From Sorangiineae bacterium NIC37A_2 (GTDB lineage: Bacteria; Myxococcota_A; Polyangia; Polyangiales; Polyangiaceae): a DNA stretch of 64,000 bases. The translations under genes and the position numbers were made by a program. Of the stretch, positions 26,043 to 34,676 are shown piece after piece (the first letter of the stretch is position 1; each line of letters begins with the position of its first letter). Below the pieces are notes generated by a model. That model worked only from the letters and a program-made list of their open reading frames with translations, had not been told where the DNA came from and did not search any database. Location of the stretch: the NCBI GenBank assembly GCA_002085155.1, contig NASX01000006.1, positions 102,919-166,918 of the forward strand, given 5' to 3'.

Positions 26043-28816
26043 AGGCTCTGCTTAATCTTCTCGACCTCGAACACGACGATGCGGTCGCCGACGTGGATCT
26101 CTTCCATGCCTTCGAGCGAGATACCGCACTCGAAGCCTTCCTTGACCTCACGGACGTCTTCCTTGAAGCGCTTGAGACCGGCAATCTTGCCTTCCCAGAT
26201 CTTCTCGCCGTCGCGGATGAGGCGAGCACCTCCACCGCGGCGCACGACGCCACTCGTGATCATACAACCAGCGATCGTTCCGGACTTCGACGTGCGGAAG
26301 GTCTGACGAACCTCGGCCTCGCCGATGTCCTTCTCGACCAACTTCGGCGCGAGCAGGCCTTCCATGGCGAGCTTCACGTCGTCGAGCAGGTTGTAGATGA
26401 TGGAATATTGGCGGATTTCGACGCCTTCACGCTGAGCGACGGCGAGCGCCTTTCCAGCGGGCTTGGCGTTGAAGCCGAGGATGATGGCCCCGGCGGCGAC
26501 CGCCAGGTTCACGTCGTTCTCGGTGATAGCGCCAGCGGCCTGGAGCACGGTGCTGACCTTGACCTTGTCCGTCGAGAGCTGTTGCAAAGAGTCGGCAACC
26601 GCTTCAGCAGAACCTGCGACGTCGGCCTTCACGATCACCTTGAGCTCGAGCTGGTCCGACTCGCTCATGAGCTTGGCGATCTCATCGAGCGTGCGCGGCT
26701 TGTTCCCAACGGAGGGCGCCAGACTCTTGCGCTCCTTGACCTTACGCGTCTCGGCGATGGTCTGGGCCTGCTTCAGGTCCTTCATCGCGTAGACGAGGTC
26801 ACCGGCGCGGGGCACCTCCGAGAGACCGACCACCGAAGCGGGGCCACCAGGGCCGACCTCTTTCAGGTTCTGGCCGCGCCAATCGAGCATCGCACGGACC
26901 TTGCCGAAGCCGGCGCCCGCGAGAATGACGTCGCCGGTGCGGAGCGTTCCGTCCGTCACGAGCACCGTCGCCACAGGACCGCGACCGCGATCGAGCTGGC
27001 TCTCGATGACGATACCGGAAGCGGACTTGTCCGGGTTCGCGCGGAGCTCGAGCATCTCCGACTGGAGCGCGAGCTTCTCAAGCAGCTCGTCGATACCCAC
27101 CCGCGTCTTCGCCGAGACCTCACAGAACAAGGTGTCGCCACCCCACTCTTCGGGGACGAGTCCCTGCTCCGAAAGCTCACGGCGCACGCGCTCCGGCTGA
27201 GCGTCCGGTTTGTCGCACTTGTTGATGGCGACGATGATCGGAACGTTCGCGGCCTTGGCGTGGCTGATGGCCTCGACGGTCTGGGGCATGACGCCGTCAT
27301 CCGCCGCGACCACGAGCACGACGACGTCGGTCGCCTGAGCCCCACGAGCGCGCATAGCGGTGAACGCCGCGTGGCCCGGGGTGTCGAGGAAGGTCACGGG
27401 ACCATGGGGAGTCGACACTGAGTACGCACCGATGTGCTGCGTGATGCCGCCTGCCTCGCCCGAGACGACATTCGTCTGACGGAGAGCGTCGAGCAAGCTC
27501 GTCTTACCGTGATCGACGTGACCCATCACGGTCACGACCGGCGGACGCGGCTTCAGGAGACTCGGATCTTCTTCCTCGGCCTGGCCTTGGGCGATCTGGA
27601 GGCGAGCCTCCTCACTGACCGCTACGTCTTCGACCTCCCAGCCGAACTCCCCAGCGACGATCTTTGCGGTGTCCGCGTCGAGCGTCGAGTTGATGTTGAT
27701 GCCGGTCATGCCGAGCTGGAACAGCTTCCGGAGCAGATCGGTCGCCTTGACGCCCATGTTGGCGGCGAGGGTCTGCAAGAGGACGGACTCCTCGATGCGA
27801 ACAACCTTCTTGTGCGCGGAGCGCTCCTTCGTCACCGGGGCGCCGGAACCGCGCGCCTTACCAAACGAACCGATGCCGCGAGGCTTCTGGTTCCGCCCGA
27901 AACGGGGCCCACCGGGACCCGCCGGGCCCTGCGATTGTCCGACCGGACCACGACGGGGGCCGCCGGACGGTCCACCGGGAGCCTTGGCGTCGTACTGAAC
28001 GCGACGGGGAGCGGCGCGATGGTTCTGCATCGAGACGCCCGGACGCCCTTCCCAGACCTCGATGCCCCGCTTGGGCGGGCTCGAAGGAGTGGGGGGGACC
28101 GAGGGACGAAGCTGGGTCGGGGGCACGGAAGGAGCCACCGGAGCAGGCGTAGGCGCAGGCTTGGGCGGCGGAGAAGAGACGGCAGGAGCCGGGGGCTCCG
28201 GAGTCGGCGGAGGCGGAACGACCTCAGCGCGAGCCGGCGCCGGTTCAGGCGCGCTCGGGGGCTCGATTGTGGGCTCTTTGGGAGCGGGGGGCTCCTCCTG
28301 GACAGGAGCGGGGGCGGGGGCGGGGGCCGCAGCCACAGGCTCCGGCGGGGCCTCCGGCACCGGATGAGCCACAGCGCTCGGCTCCTTTGCGGGAGCGACG
28401 GGCGCAGACTCGGGCGCAGCATGAGCCGGACTCGAGGGCTCGGCAGGAGCAGCTGCTGCTTCCTTCACAGATGGCTCATCATGCTGCGCGGGCGCAGACT
28501 TGAGCTCCGGTTCTGCGGGTGGGTGAACAGGAGACTGCACTTCAATGGCAGTCTCTTCAGAGCCCCCCTCGGCGGTCCTACGACGGCGCACGACGACGCG
28601 GCGCTTCGTGGCGGTATCCTCCGAATCGCTCGAGGCGGACTTGCTCGGCGCTTCGCCCGAGAGTTGTCGACGCACTCTCGCCTCGTCCTCAGTCGATACG
28701 ACGCTCATATGGTTCCGCACGTCGCTAACGCCGAGGCCCTCCAAGGCCGCAATGAGAGCTTTGTTGTCGATCTCGAGTTCGCGCGCCAGTTCGTAGACAC
28801 GCCGCTTTCCGCTCAT
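26039..28816 (-). CDS. infB: Translation initiation factor IF-2
   Basis: The 925-residue protein delivers initiator tRNA to the 30S subunit in a GTP-dependent way. It has an N-terminal IF2_N domain ([21 protein letters not shown]), a long Pro/Ala-rich linker (about residues 95-260), a basic region, a second IF2_N part, and the G domain near residue 425-590: GHVDHGKTS (G1), DTPGHAAF (G3), INKCDKPD (G4). Domains II-IV follow, ending [16 protein letters not shown]. Pro/Ala expansion of the linker is common in this phylum. The stop overlaps rbfA and the start overlaps the YlxR gene. Confidence 0.95.
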   Translation of the reverse strand: MSGKRRVYELARELEIDNKALIAALEGLGVSDVRNHMSVVSTEDEARVRRQLSGEAPSKSASSDSEDTATKRRVVVRRRRTAEGGSEETAIEVQSPVHPPAEPELKSAPAQHDEPSVKEAAAAPAEPSSPAHAAPESAPVAPAKEPSAVAHPVPEAPPEPVAAAPAPAPAPVQEEPPAPKEPTIEPPSAPEPAPARAEVVPPPPTPEPPAPAVSSPPPKPAPTPAPVAPSVPPTQLRPSVPPTPSSPPKRGIEVWEGRPGVSMQNHRAAPRRVQYDAKAPGGPSGGPRRGPVGQSQGPAGPGGPRFGRNQKPRGIGSFGKARGSGAPVTKERSAHKKVVRIEESVLLQTLAANMGVKATDLLRKLFQLGMTGININSTLDADTAKIVAGEFGWEVEDVAVSEEARLQIAQGQAEEEDPSLLKPRPPVVTVMGHVDHGKTSLLDALRQTNVVSGEAGGITQHIGAYSVSTPHGPVTFLDTPGHAAFTAMRARGAQATDVVVLVVAADDGVMPQTVEAISHAKAANVPIIVAINKCDKPDAQPERVRRELSEQGLVPEEWGGDTLFCEVSAKTRVGIDELLEKLALQSEMLELRANPDKSASGIVIESQLDRGRGPVATVLVTDGTLRTGDVILAGAGFGKVRAMLDWRGQNLKEVGPGGPASVVGLSEVPRAGDLVYAMKDLKQAQTIAETRKVKERKSLAPSVGNKPRTLDEIAKLMSESDQLELKVIVKADVAGSAEAVADSLQQLSTDKVKVSTVLQAAGAITENDVNLAVAAGAIILGFNAKPAGKALAVAQREGVEIRQYSIIYNLLDDVKLAMEGLLAPKLVEKDIGEAEVRQTFRTSKSGTIAGCMITSGVVRRGGGARLIRDGEKIWEGKIAGLKRFKEDVREVKEGFECGISLEGMEEIHVGDRIVVFEVEKIKQSL

Positions 28817-29478
28817 TCATCCTCCGTCGCCAGACCTCGGTCTGACGTTTCAATCCGTTTGCCCCGAGACACCTGCTCAGGGGCCAAAAGGGCCATGGCG
28901 ATACCGCCAAAAACGCGTTTCGCCAAGCGTTGATCAAGGATTCCGAGTACCGCGACCTCCGGTCGACCCCAGAATCTTCCGAGTTCGTCCTTGGTCCCCC
29001 AGATCCTCGCCCGACCCGCTTCGATCGCTCGCTCGAGCCAGGGTTTCAAAGTAGCACGACCTGCATCCGCTGCGACCAAAATCGCGCTGGCGCGGCCCTC
29101 CTGATAGGCCTCTTCCGTCAGGGTTCCGCCCTCGGAGAGAAGGCCTTGGCGCTTGGCTTGGCCCAGGAGCCGCCCCACCTGCACTCCTGCCGCTTCCGAG
29201 AGGAGCTGAACTGCCTCTTCAGCAGAGGTCAGGACCTGGGTCCGGAAGCTCCGCGAGAGCGCGGACTGGGCCTTGCGGAGGCAATCGGGGGCCGGATGCA
29301 GCCAGGCTCCCCGACCGAAAGCCCTCGCTCCCAGGTCCGGCACCACGTGACCGTCCGGCCCGAGCACCCAGCGCACCAGCTCGTCCGGCTCCCCTGGCTT
29401 CTGGCAGGCGGCGCACGCACGAACGCGCGTGCGGGCGGCACTCGGACCGTCCGACGGAGTTCGACCTCGCGCCGCCAT
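28813..29478 (-). CDS. YlxR (DUF448) domain fused to an L7Ae-like domain
   Basis: The 221-residue protein has a YlxR-type N-terminus (RACAACQKPGEPDELVRWV...GRGAWLHPAPDCLRKAQ), a nucleic-acid-binding fold that binds RNA or RNase P, and then a second domain (about residues 95-190) with GRLLGQAKRQGLLSEGG, AILVAADAG and a WGTKDELGRFWGRPEVAVLGI core like the L7Ae/YlxQ family. In Firmicutes ylxR and ylxQ are separate genes between nusA and infB; here they are one. It begins 15 bases after nusA and overlaps infB, so it belongs to the operon. Confidence 0.85.
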   Translation of the reverse strand: MAARGRTPSDGPSAARTRVRACAACQKPGEPDELVRWVLGPDGHVVPDLGARAFGRGAWLHPAPDCLRKAQSALSRSFRTQVLTSAEEAVQLLSEAAGVQVGRLLGQAKRQGLLSEGGTLTEEAYQEGRASAILVAADAGRATLKPWLERAIEAGRARIWGTKDELGRFWGRPEVAVLGILDQRLAKRVFGGIAMALLAPEQVSRGKRIETSDRGLATEDE

Positions 29479-29493
29479 GGAAGCCAGACCCGA

Positions 29494-31134
29494 TCAATCC
29501 TCGTCCGCGGCCAGCTGGGCCTCGGATTGTTGGTCAGCGCGGGCTCGCGCTCGCTGGATCTCGGGCAGATCGTGCTCGAGGAAGTAGATCGAAGCCTTGT
29601 GCACTTCTTCTGCCTTGGCCGGGTCGAGACCCGCGTTCTTGGCGAGCAGCTCCGGATCCGCCGCGGCGAGCTCGCGGACCGTACGGTAGCCAGCCTCCTC
29701 GAGGAGCTGCAGGGTCCGGACGCCGATTCCGCGGACGAGGCGCAGTTTGTCGCGCTCGGTCAGGGACGTCAGCGGGTTATGGGCGGAGGCGAGGCGCTCC
29801 TGGCGCAGGCGCTCCATCGAGGTGAGCGCGCTGGCTCGGATCGCGTCGGCGACCTCCGCCGAGGAGATGCCCTCGATACCGAAGAGCTCCTCGGTGCTGG
29901 CCTCGGCGACCTCTTCGAGCGCCCGGAAGCCCAAGCGGTAGAAGGAGCGCGCCATTTCCTCGTCGACACCTTCGATCTCGCGGAGCGCGCCGAGGGCGTC
30001 CTCCTCGATCTGCTTGAACTTGCTCTCGCTGATGATGTCGAGCTTCCAGCCTGTGAGCTGAGCGGCGAGGCGCACGTTCTGTCCCTTACGACCGATGGCG
30101 AGGGAGAGCTTCTCGTCGGGGACAATGAGCTCCATGCGGTGATCGGCCTCGTCGACGATGACCTTGTTCACGTCGGCGGGCTGGATCGCGTTGATGATGT
30201 AGCGGGCCGGATCTTCATCGTACGGAACGATGTCGATTTTCTCCCCGCGAAGCTCCTGGACCACGGCCTGGACCCGCGAACCTTTGATGCCCACACAGGC
30301 GCCCACCGGATCCACATCGGGACTCCGCGATTGGACAGCGATCTTGGTCCGCGAGCCTGCCTCACGGGCCACGGCCACCACCTTCACGATGCCTTCGGAG
30401 ATCTCCGGGACCTCCGCCTGGAACAGCTTCTCAACCAGGTAAGGAGAAGAACGGCTCAGAATCACCATCGGCCCCCGCGCTTCGCGGTCGATGTTCTTCA
30501 CATAGGCGACGATGCGATCGCCCGGGCGGTACGACTCGCGGGGAGTCTGCTCGCGGTTCGGCAGGACCGCCTCGGTCTTGCCGAGGTCGACGATGATGCT
30601 GTGGCCGCGCTCGAAGCGGTGCACGATGCCGCGGATCAGCTCGCCCTGCTTGTCCTTGAACTCGTTATAAATGATGTCGCGCTCAGCGTCGCGCACCCGC
30701 TGCAGAAGAACCTGCTTCGCGGTTTGGGCTGCGATACGACCAAAGGAGCTGCGCGCCTGCTTCATGTCGAGCAGCTCGCCGTAGTCCTTGTCCTGCTGAC
30801 GCGCGAGCTCAGCGTCGCGCGGATGCCAGAAGACCTGGAAGCCGAGCTCTTCGCCGACCTCTGCCTCGAGCCCGTGGCGCTCAGCTTCTTCCACGGAGAG
30901 CTGGTTTTCGGGGTCTTCCACCTCCTCGACCACTGTCATGTACTGGAAGAGGTCGATCTGGCCGGTCTCCTCATTCAGCCGGGCTTCCATCTCGCGCGTC
31001 GGGCCGAATGCTGCCTGCGCTGCCTTCAGGATCGCCGCTTCCATGGTCTCGATGAGCACCTTGCGATCGAGGCCCTTCTCCCGGGCCACCTGATCGATCA
31101 TCTCGAGAAGTCCACCTTCTGCTGCCATTTTCAT
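29494..31134 (-). CDS. nusA: Transcription termination/antitermination factor NusA
   Basis: The 546-residue protein has the N-terminal RNA polymerase-binding domain (about 1-125), an S1 domain (about 137-205, GELIRGIVHRFERGHSIIVD), two KH domains (about 215-350, with GIKGSRVQAVVQEL and IGRKGQNVRLAAQLTGW), and C-terminal helical repeats (EELFGIEGISSAEVADAI; LVRGIGVRTLQLLEEAGY). It controls pausing, termination and antitermination. It overlaps rimP by four bases. NusA is known to regulate its own operon in other bacteria, relevant to the leader terminator upstream of rimP. Confidence 0.95.
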   Translation of the reverse strand: MKMAAEGGLLEMIDQVAREKGLDRKVLIETMEAAILKAAQAAFGPTREMEARLNEETGQIDLFQYMTVVEEVEDPENQLSVEEAERHGLEAEVGEELGFQVFWHPRDAELARQQDKDYGELLDMKQARSSFGRIAAQTAKQVLLQRVRDAERDIIYNEFKDKQGELIRGIVHRFERGHSIIVDLGKTEAVLPNREQTPRESYRPGDRIVAYVKNIDREARGPMVILSRSSPYLVEKLFQAEVPEISEGIVKVVAVAREAGSRTKIAVQSRSPDVDPVGACVGIKGSRVQAVVQELRGEKIDIVPYDEDPARYIINAIQPADVNKVIVDEADHRMELIVPDEKLSLAIGRKGQNVRLAAQLTGWKLDIISESKFKQIEEDALGALREIEGVDEEMARSFYRLGFRALEEVAEASTEELFGIEGISSAEVADAIRASALTSMERLRQERLASAHNPLTSLTERDKLRLVRGIGVRTLQLLEEAGYRTVRELAAADPELLAKNAGLDPAKAEEVHKASIYFLEHDLPEIQRARARADQQSEAQLAADED

Positions 31135-31742
31135 TTACTCCCTGTCTTTTTCGCGGCCGTCTTCCCAGCGCCGCCCTGATTTTTCCCCTGAGGTTTTCCG
31201 CGCGAGACCTTTTGGCCGCGCCCTTCGTCCCAGTCGAAGACGAGTCGGGCGAGCGAGATGTTCGCCCAAGAAATTTGAACGGTCGAAGAACCGACCATGA
31301 GCTCCACCGAGTCCTCCCCGGTGCCGAAGATGGTGCCACGCACCACACGCTGTCCGAAGAGCGGCCCGGCCCCCTCGAAGGGACCTTTGAGCTTCACCTT
31401 CACGCCCTGACCCCGGAAGCGCTCAAAATCGGCGAGCGAATAGAGGGTCCGCTCGAGCCCCGGCGACCCCACCTCGAGCCGATAGCGGCCAGCGATCAGG
31501 TCGTCGACGTCGAGCGCGGTCGAAAGATCGCGCGAGATATCTGCGCAGAGATCCAGGGTGATTCCTTCCCCGGGCACCCGACTGTCGGGACGCTCCACCG
31601 TGATCTCGAGGACCATCCCGCCCCGATCCGGCCGCCAAATCAGCTCGACCCCCGCGACATGATGCGCGGCGAGCACAGGCTCGATCACCGCCGTCAAACG
31701 ACGTTCATCGAGTCCGGGGAGCTTGGTGTAGGCAAAAGGCAT
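31131..31742 (-). CDS. rimP: Ribosome maturation factor RimP
   Basis: The 203-residue protein is the 30S maturation factor: ITLDLCADISRDLSTALDVDDLI and YRLEVGSPGLERTLYSLADFERF are the family blocks, followed by the SH3-like C-terminal barrel (VKVKLKGPFEG...GQRVVRGTIFGTGEDSVEL) and a basic tail (KNQGGAGKTAAKKTGSK). The ATG at 31742 is chosen. An upstream in-frame start at 31868 would run through the leader terminator. It begins the operon rimP-nusA-ylxR-infB-rbfA. Confidence 0.92.
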   Translation of the reverse strand: MPFAYTKLPGLDERRLTAVIEPVLAAHHVAGVELIWRPDRGGMVLEITVERPDSRVPGEGITLDLCADISRDLSTALDVDDLIAGRYRLEVGSPGLERTLYSLADFERFRGQGVKVKLKGPFEGAGPLFGQRVVRGTIFGTGEDSVELMVGSSTVQISWANISLARLVFDWDEGRGQKVSRGKPQGKNQGGAGKTAAKKTGSK

Positions 31743-31780
31743 GACGACCTGAGGATGGGGGGCTATGGCGGACGCCAGAG

Positions 31781-31810
31781 AAAAAAAAACGGGCCCCGCG
31801 AGGGAGCCCG
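31781..31810 (-). terminator. Intrinsic terminator inside the rimP leader (candidate attenuator)
   Basis: On the minus strand the stem CGGGC(A-bulge)CCC with loop TCGC closes onto GGGGCCCG and is followed by nine T residues (31789-31781). This is a textbook terminator, but it lies 38 bases upstream of the rimP ATG and downstream of no visible minus-strand gene. Further upstream the leader contains CGGGCC (near 31835), which can pair with the GGCCCG arm of the stem and would break the terminator. Confidence 0.7.
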
Positions 31811-31966
31811 GTGGGTTCCGCCCAAATTGTGGCCCGGGTCTAGCCCGACCGTGGGCACCGCGCAACACTCCGAGGGGCTCTCCGCCGCTGAAATCGTGCG
31901 GGAAGCGGTCAGAAGAGCCGATGAGCTGTAGAATCCGGGGCCCAGACAGGCTACTCCCTGTGCCAA

Positions 31967-32707
31967 GTGGTCGACGAAGCGAAAACCCGAGCTTATTACG
32001 ACGATTTCAGCGCGAAGTATGAGGCGCGCCGAGGCCAGAACGTCCCCAGGGGGTACCACGATCTCCTCGATCACCTCGAATCCGAGACCGTCGAGCGATA
32101 CGGACGGCACAAGGACGTGCTCGAGGTGGGCTGTGGAACGGGCCTGATCCTCGAACGCATTCGCCATTTCGCGGCGCATGCCGAGGGCATCGACCTCTCG
32201 CCCGGCATGCTGGAAAAGGCCCGCGCCCGAGGTCTCACCGTCCGGGAAGGGTCAGCGACGGCCCTCCCCTACGAGGACGAGTCCTTCGACGTGACTTGTT
32301 CCTTCAAGGTGCTCGCGCACGTGCCCGAGATCGAAAAAGCCCTCGCCGAGATGGCGCGGGTCACTCGCCCCTCCGGCTACGTGATCGCCGAGTTCTACAA
32401 CCCGAGGAGCCTGCGAGGCCTGCTCCGAAACCTCGGTCCCGCCCGGAAGATCGGCCGGGAACACAAGGAGTCCGACGTCTTGACCCGCTTTGACCCCCCC
32501 GAGCGGGCCCGGGCCTTGGCCCCGCCCGGAACAACTTTCATCGCCTCCCGCGGCGTCCGCATTTTCACGCCCACGGCGGCGCTCGTCGATCATCGCCTGA
32601 CCGGGCCGCTCTTGTACCGCGCGGAGTGCTGGGCGGCGGACAGCATCTTCCGAGGGTTTGCGGGTTTTTATATCGCCATCTATCAAAAGGACCGGAAGGC
32701 AGCTTGA
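31967..32707 (+). CDS. Class I SAM-dependent methyltransferase
   Basis: The 246-residue enzyme has motif I DVLEVGCGTGLILERI, motif II GIDLSPGMLEKARAR, and later VTCSFKVLAHVPEIEKALAEM with RPSGYVIAEFYNP; the C-terminal part after residue 150 is longer than in minimal methylases. The start GTG at 31967 is about 10 bases after a run without a good ribosome site, so the start is not certain. Its stop overlaps a possible TTG start of the next gene (TTGA), so the two form a pair. The substrate is unknown. Confidence 0.82.
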   Translation: MVDEAKTRAYYDDFSAKYEARRGQNVPRGYHDLLDHLESETVERYGRHKDVLEVGCGTGLILERIRHFAAHAEGIDLSPGMLEKARARGLTVREGSATALPYEDESFDVTCSFKVLAHVPEIEKALAEMARVTRPSGYVIAEFYNPRSLRGLLRNLGPARKIGREHKESDVLTRFDPPERARALAPPGTTFIASRGVRIFTPTAALVDHRLTGPLLYRAECWAADSIFRGFAGFYIAIYQKDRKAA

Positions 32708-32709
32708 AC

Positions 32710-33543
32710 ATGGAAGAGCGTTCGACCTCTTTTTGGTTGCGCGCGCTCAGAGCGCGGCGTGCTCGTATTGACGCCGGAGGTTCCGAAGAACTTGTCGGGA
32801 CCTTGAAGTGGCGAAGTCCCGAGCTCCGTCGCGCCGCCGCCAAGTTCTTCAACGCGGCTTTCCGCGCTGAACAATCGGGCCTCAAAAAGGCGCACGAGCT
32901 CGCCGATATGGTGCGCGATCGTGACCCTGAGCTCGCTGAGGTGCTCGTCCTTTACGGAGACGAAGAGGGCTGGCACGAAGAGCTCCTGACCCAATTTTTG
33001 CCGCACATTGGGGCCGAAATTGAGCCCATGGGGCGCATCACCAGCCTCTTTTACAAGGCTTACGGGAAGGCCACGCGCATCGACACCATCGTGCTCACGA
33101 ACCTCTTGTTCGAGACGCTGGGCGCGACGACCTACCGGATGACGCTGCCGAAGATAGAGGAACCGGCCATTCGCAAGATGCTCTCGATCCTCTCACGGGA
33201 CGAGTCGTTCCATGTCCCGCTCAACATTCATCTGCTCGAGAAGATGTCCTCGAAGCATCCTCTCGCGCGCCTCCGCCTCAAGCTCCAGTGTTCACTCTTG
33301 GTGTCGACCATGGTGCTCTTACCCTGGGCCAGTCGCCCCAAGACCGGCATCTTTGATGGTCTCGGAGCGCTCGAGCTCTCGCGGGCCTACGCGGAGAACA
33401 TGGATCGCGCGCTCCGCAGAGCCAAAGGGCTCGGGCTCGGAGTGCCTTGGATCGTAAGGCGCGCGCTCGGAGTGAGCCGTCGCCGCACCCTGCTCAGAAA
33501 CTCCCGAAGGCGCCCAGGTAAGCCCCTCCTTCGAGCGGCGTGA
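32710..33543 (+). CDS. Ferritin-like diiron protein
   Basis: The 277-residue, mostly helical protein has the metal ligands of a ferritin-like diiron site in two pairs: FRAEQ with EEGWH (ExxH), then LLFETLGA with DESFH (ExxH). Unlike ferritin it is long and continues past residue 200 with a hydrophobic segment (CSLLVSTMVLLPWASR) and a basic end. This is more like a diiron oxygenase or desaturase-type enzyme. The ATG at 32710 or a TTG at 32704 could be the start. It is paired with the methyltransferase just upstream, and its last 50 bases overlap the convergent gene at 33494. The function is unknown; a small-molecule tailoring step is a possibility. Confidence 0.7.
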   Translation: MEERSTSFWLRALRARRARIDAGGSEELVGTLKWRSPELRRAAAKFFNAAFRAEQSGLKKAHELADMVRDRDPELAEVLVLYGDEEGWHEELLTQFLPHIGAEIEPMGRITSLFYKAYGKATRIDTIVLTNLLFETLGATTYRMTLPKIEEPAIRKMLSILSRDESFHVPLNIHLLEKMSSKHPLARLRLKLQCSLLVSTMVLLPWASRPKTGIFDGLGALELSRAYAENMDRALRRAKGLGLGVPWIVRRALGVSRRRTLLRNSRRRPGKPLLRAA

Positions 33544-34519
33544 CCGCCGGCAAGAAGGTCCACGCTTTCGGCTGATTCAAGCTCGGGACAGCGCGCTTGC
33601 GCGTTCCGAGCGTTCGGAACGGTTGATAGTTCAAGTTCGCTTCGAGGATCCCGATCGCGGTGACGCCGAGCAGGGTCCAGGTCGAAACGGTCAACACGGC
33701 GTGCGCCGCTTCGAAGCTACTGTTCTCAGCCTCGCGAGGCGTCTGTTCGAGCCCACGAGCGTAAAGGTTCGCGAGGATGAGCCCCGAGGTCGTCGCGATC
33801 GCGCCGAGGCCGAGCTCGGTCACCAAGAAGAAGTCGCCGAGGGCCGCCTGGCCGTTTTGGTACTGACCAGCGCCAAAGGGCAAAAAGGCGACAATGCGCC
33901 GGTTCGGTGTGACGAGCGTCTCCTCGGAGGCGAGCTCGATGAGCCGCTTTTCTCGCTCTTGCCGCGCCAGCTCACGCTCGCGAGCCCGCTTCGCGGCCTC
34001 CTGTTGGCGGCGAATTTCCTGCTGCTCGCGCTCGGCGATCAGGCCCTGGATCTGGTCGCGCACCTCGAGGAAAAGCGTCACGACCGGCGGCGGAAACGTG
34101 AGACTATCGGGGGGCGCCATGAGCGGGTTCTTCTCGAGCGCCGTGACGAGAACTTCGCGCGCTCGCTTCTGATCTCCGGCGAGCAGCGCGCAGCTCGCCA
34201 TGTAGAGCTGGCCCCTTTCGATCACGAAGATATCGGTGAAGCGCTCCTCACGCTCTTCACTCAGTCTCGGTTCAAGCTGCGCGACGCAGGCTTCGTATTG
34301 GCCCGAGTGGTAGATATCGATGATGCGGTCGAGCTCGGCTCGATCGCTCAGCTGGCCCTCGTGGCCCGCACCCCGTTTCGGCTCTTCTGCGAGACAAGGC
34401 CCCGAGAGGGCCATGCTCAAGAAGAAAGTCCAAGCCCCTTTCGAGCGCCACGCGAGCACGGCGGAAGCACAAGCTTTCGCTTGCTCGAAGGTGGTCAGAA
34501 AGGAGGGGCGCACAGCCAT
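33494..34519 (-). CDS. Conserved exported protein with TPR-like and coiled-coil regions
   Basis: The 341-residue protein has a long N-region and a hydrophobic segment ending FFLSMALSGPCLA. A helical part reminiscent of a TPR follows (ELDRIIDIYHSGQYEACVAQLEPRL, RGQLYMASCALLAGDQKRAREVL), then a charged coiled coil (about 185-225, EREQQEIRRQQEAAKRARERELA), then two hydrophobic segments (ELGLGAIATTSGLILANLYA; VLTVSTWTLLGVTAIGILEA). The ATG at 34519 has a strong AAAGGAGG about nine bases before it. It lies 157 bases after the kinase gene in the same direction. I do not recognise a named family. Confidence 0.7.
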   Translation of the reverse strand: MAVRPSFLTTFEQAKACASAVLAWRSKGAWTFFLSMALSGPCLAEEPKRGAGHEGQLSDRAELDRIIDIYHSGQYEACVAQLEPRLSEEREERFTDIFVIERGQLYMASCALLAGDQKRAREVLVTALEKNPLMAPPDSLTFPPPVVTLFLEVRDQIQGLIAEREQQEIRRQQEAAKRARERELARQEREKRLIELASEETLVTPNRRIVAFLPFGAGQYQNGQAALGDFFLVTELGLGAIATTSGLILANLYARGLEQTPREAENSSFEAAHAVLTVSTWTLLGVTAIGILEANLNYQPFRTLGTRKRAVPSLNQPKAWTFLPAVTPLEGGAYLGAFGSF

Positions 34520-34676
34520 AACAAGCCCTCCTTTCGCCGCGGAGGCCGGCGGGCGCACGAGACGCCCAGCCCAAGCTCAACCGGGGACCGGCCTCTCGTC
34601 AATGGTGAGCCGTTCCCACGGCCTTTCGCGCGGACGCGAAAGGACGCACAAGGTACGGCAGTGCCAGGCACAGCTC

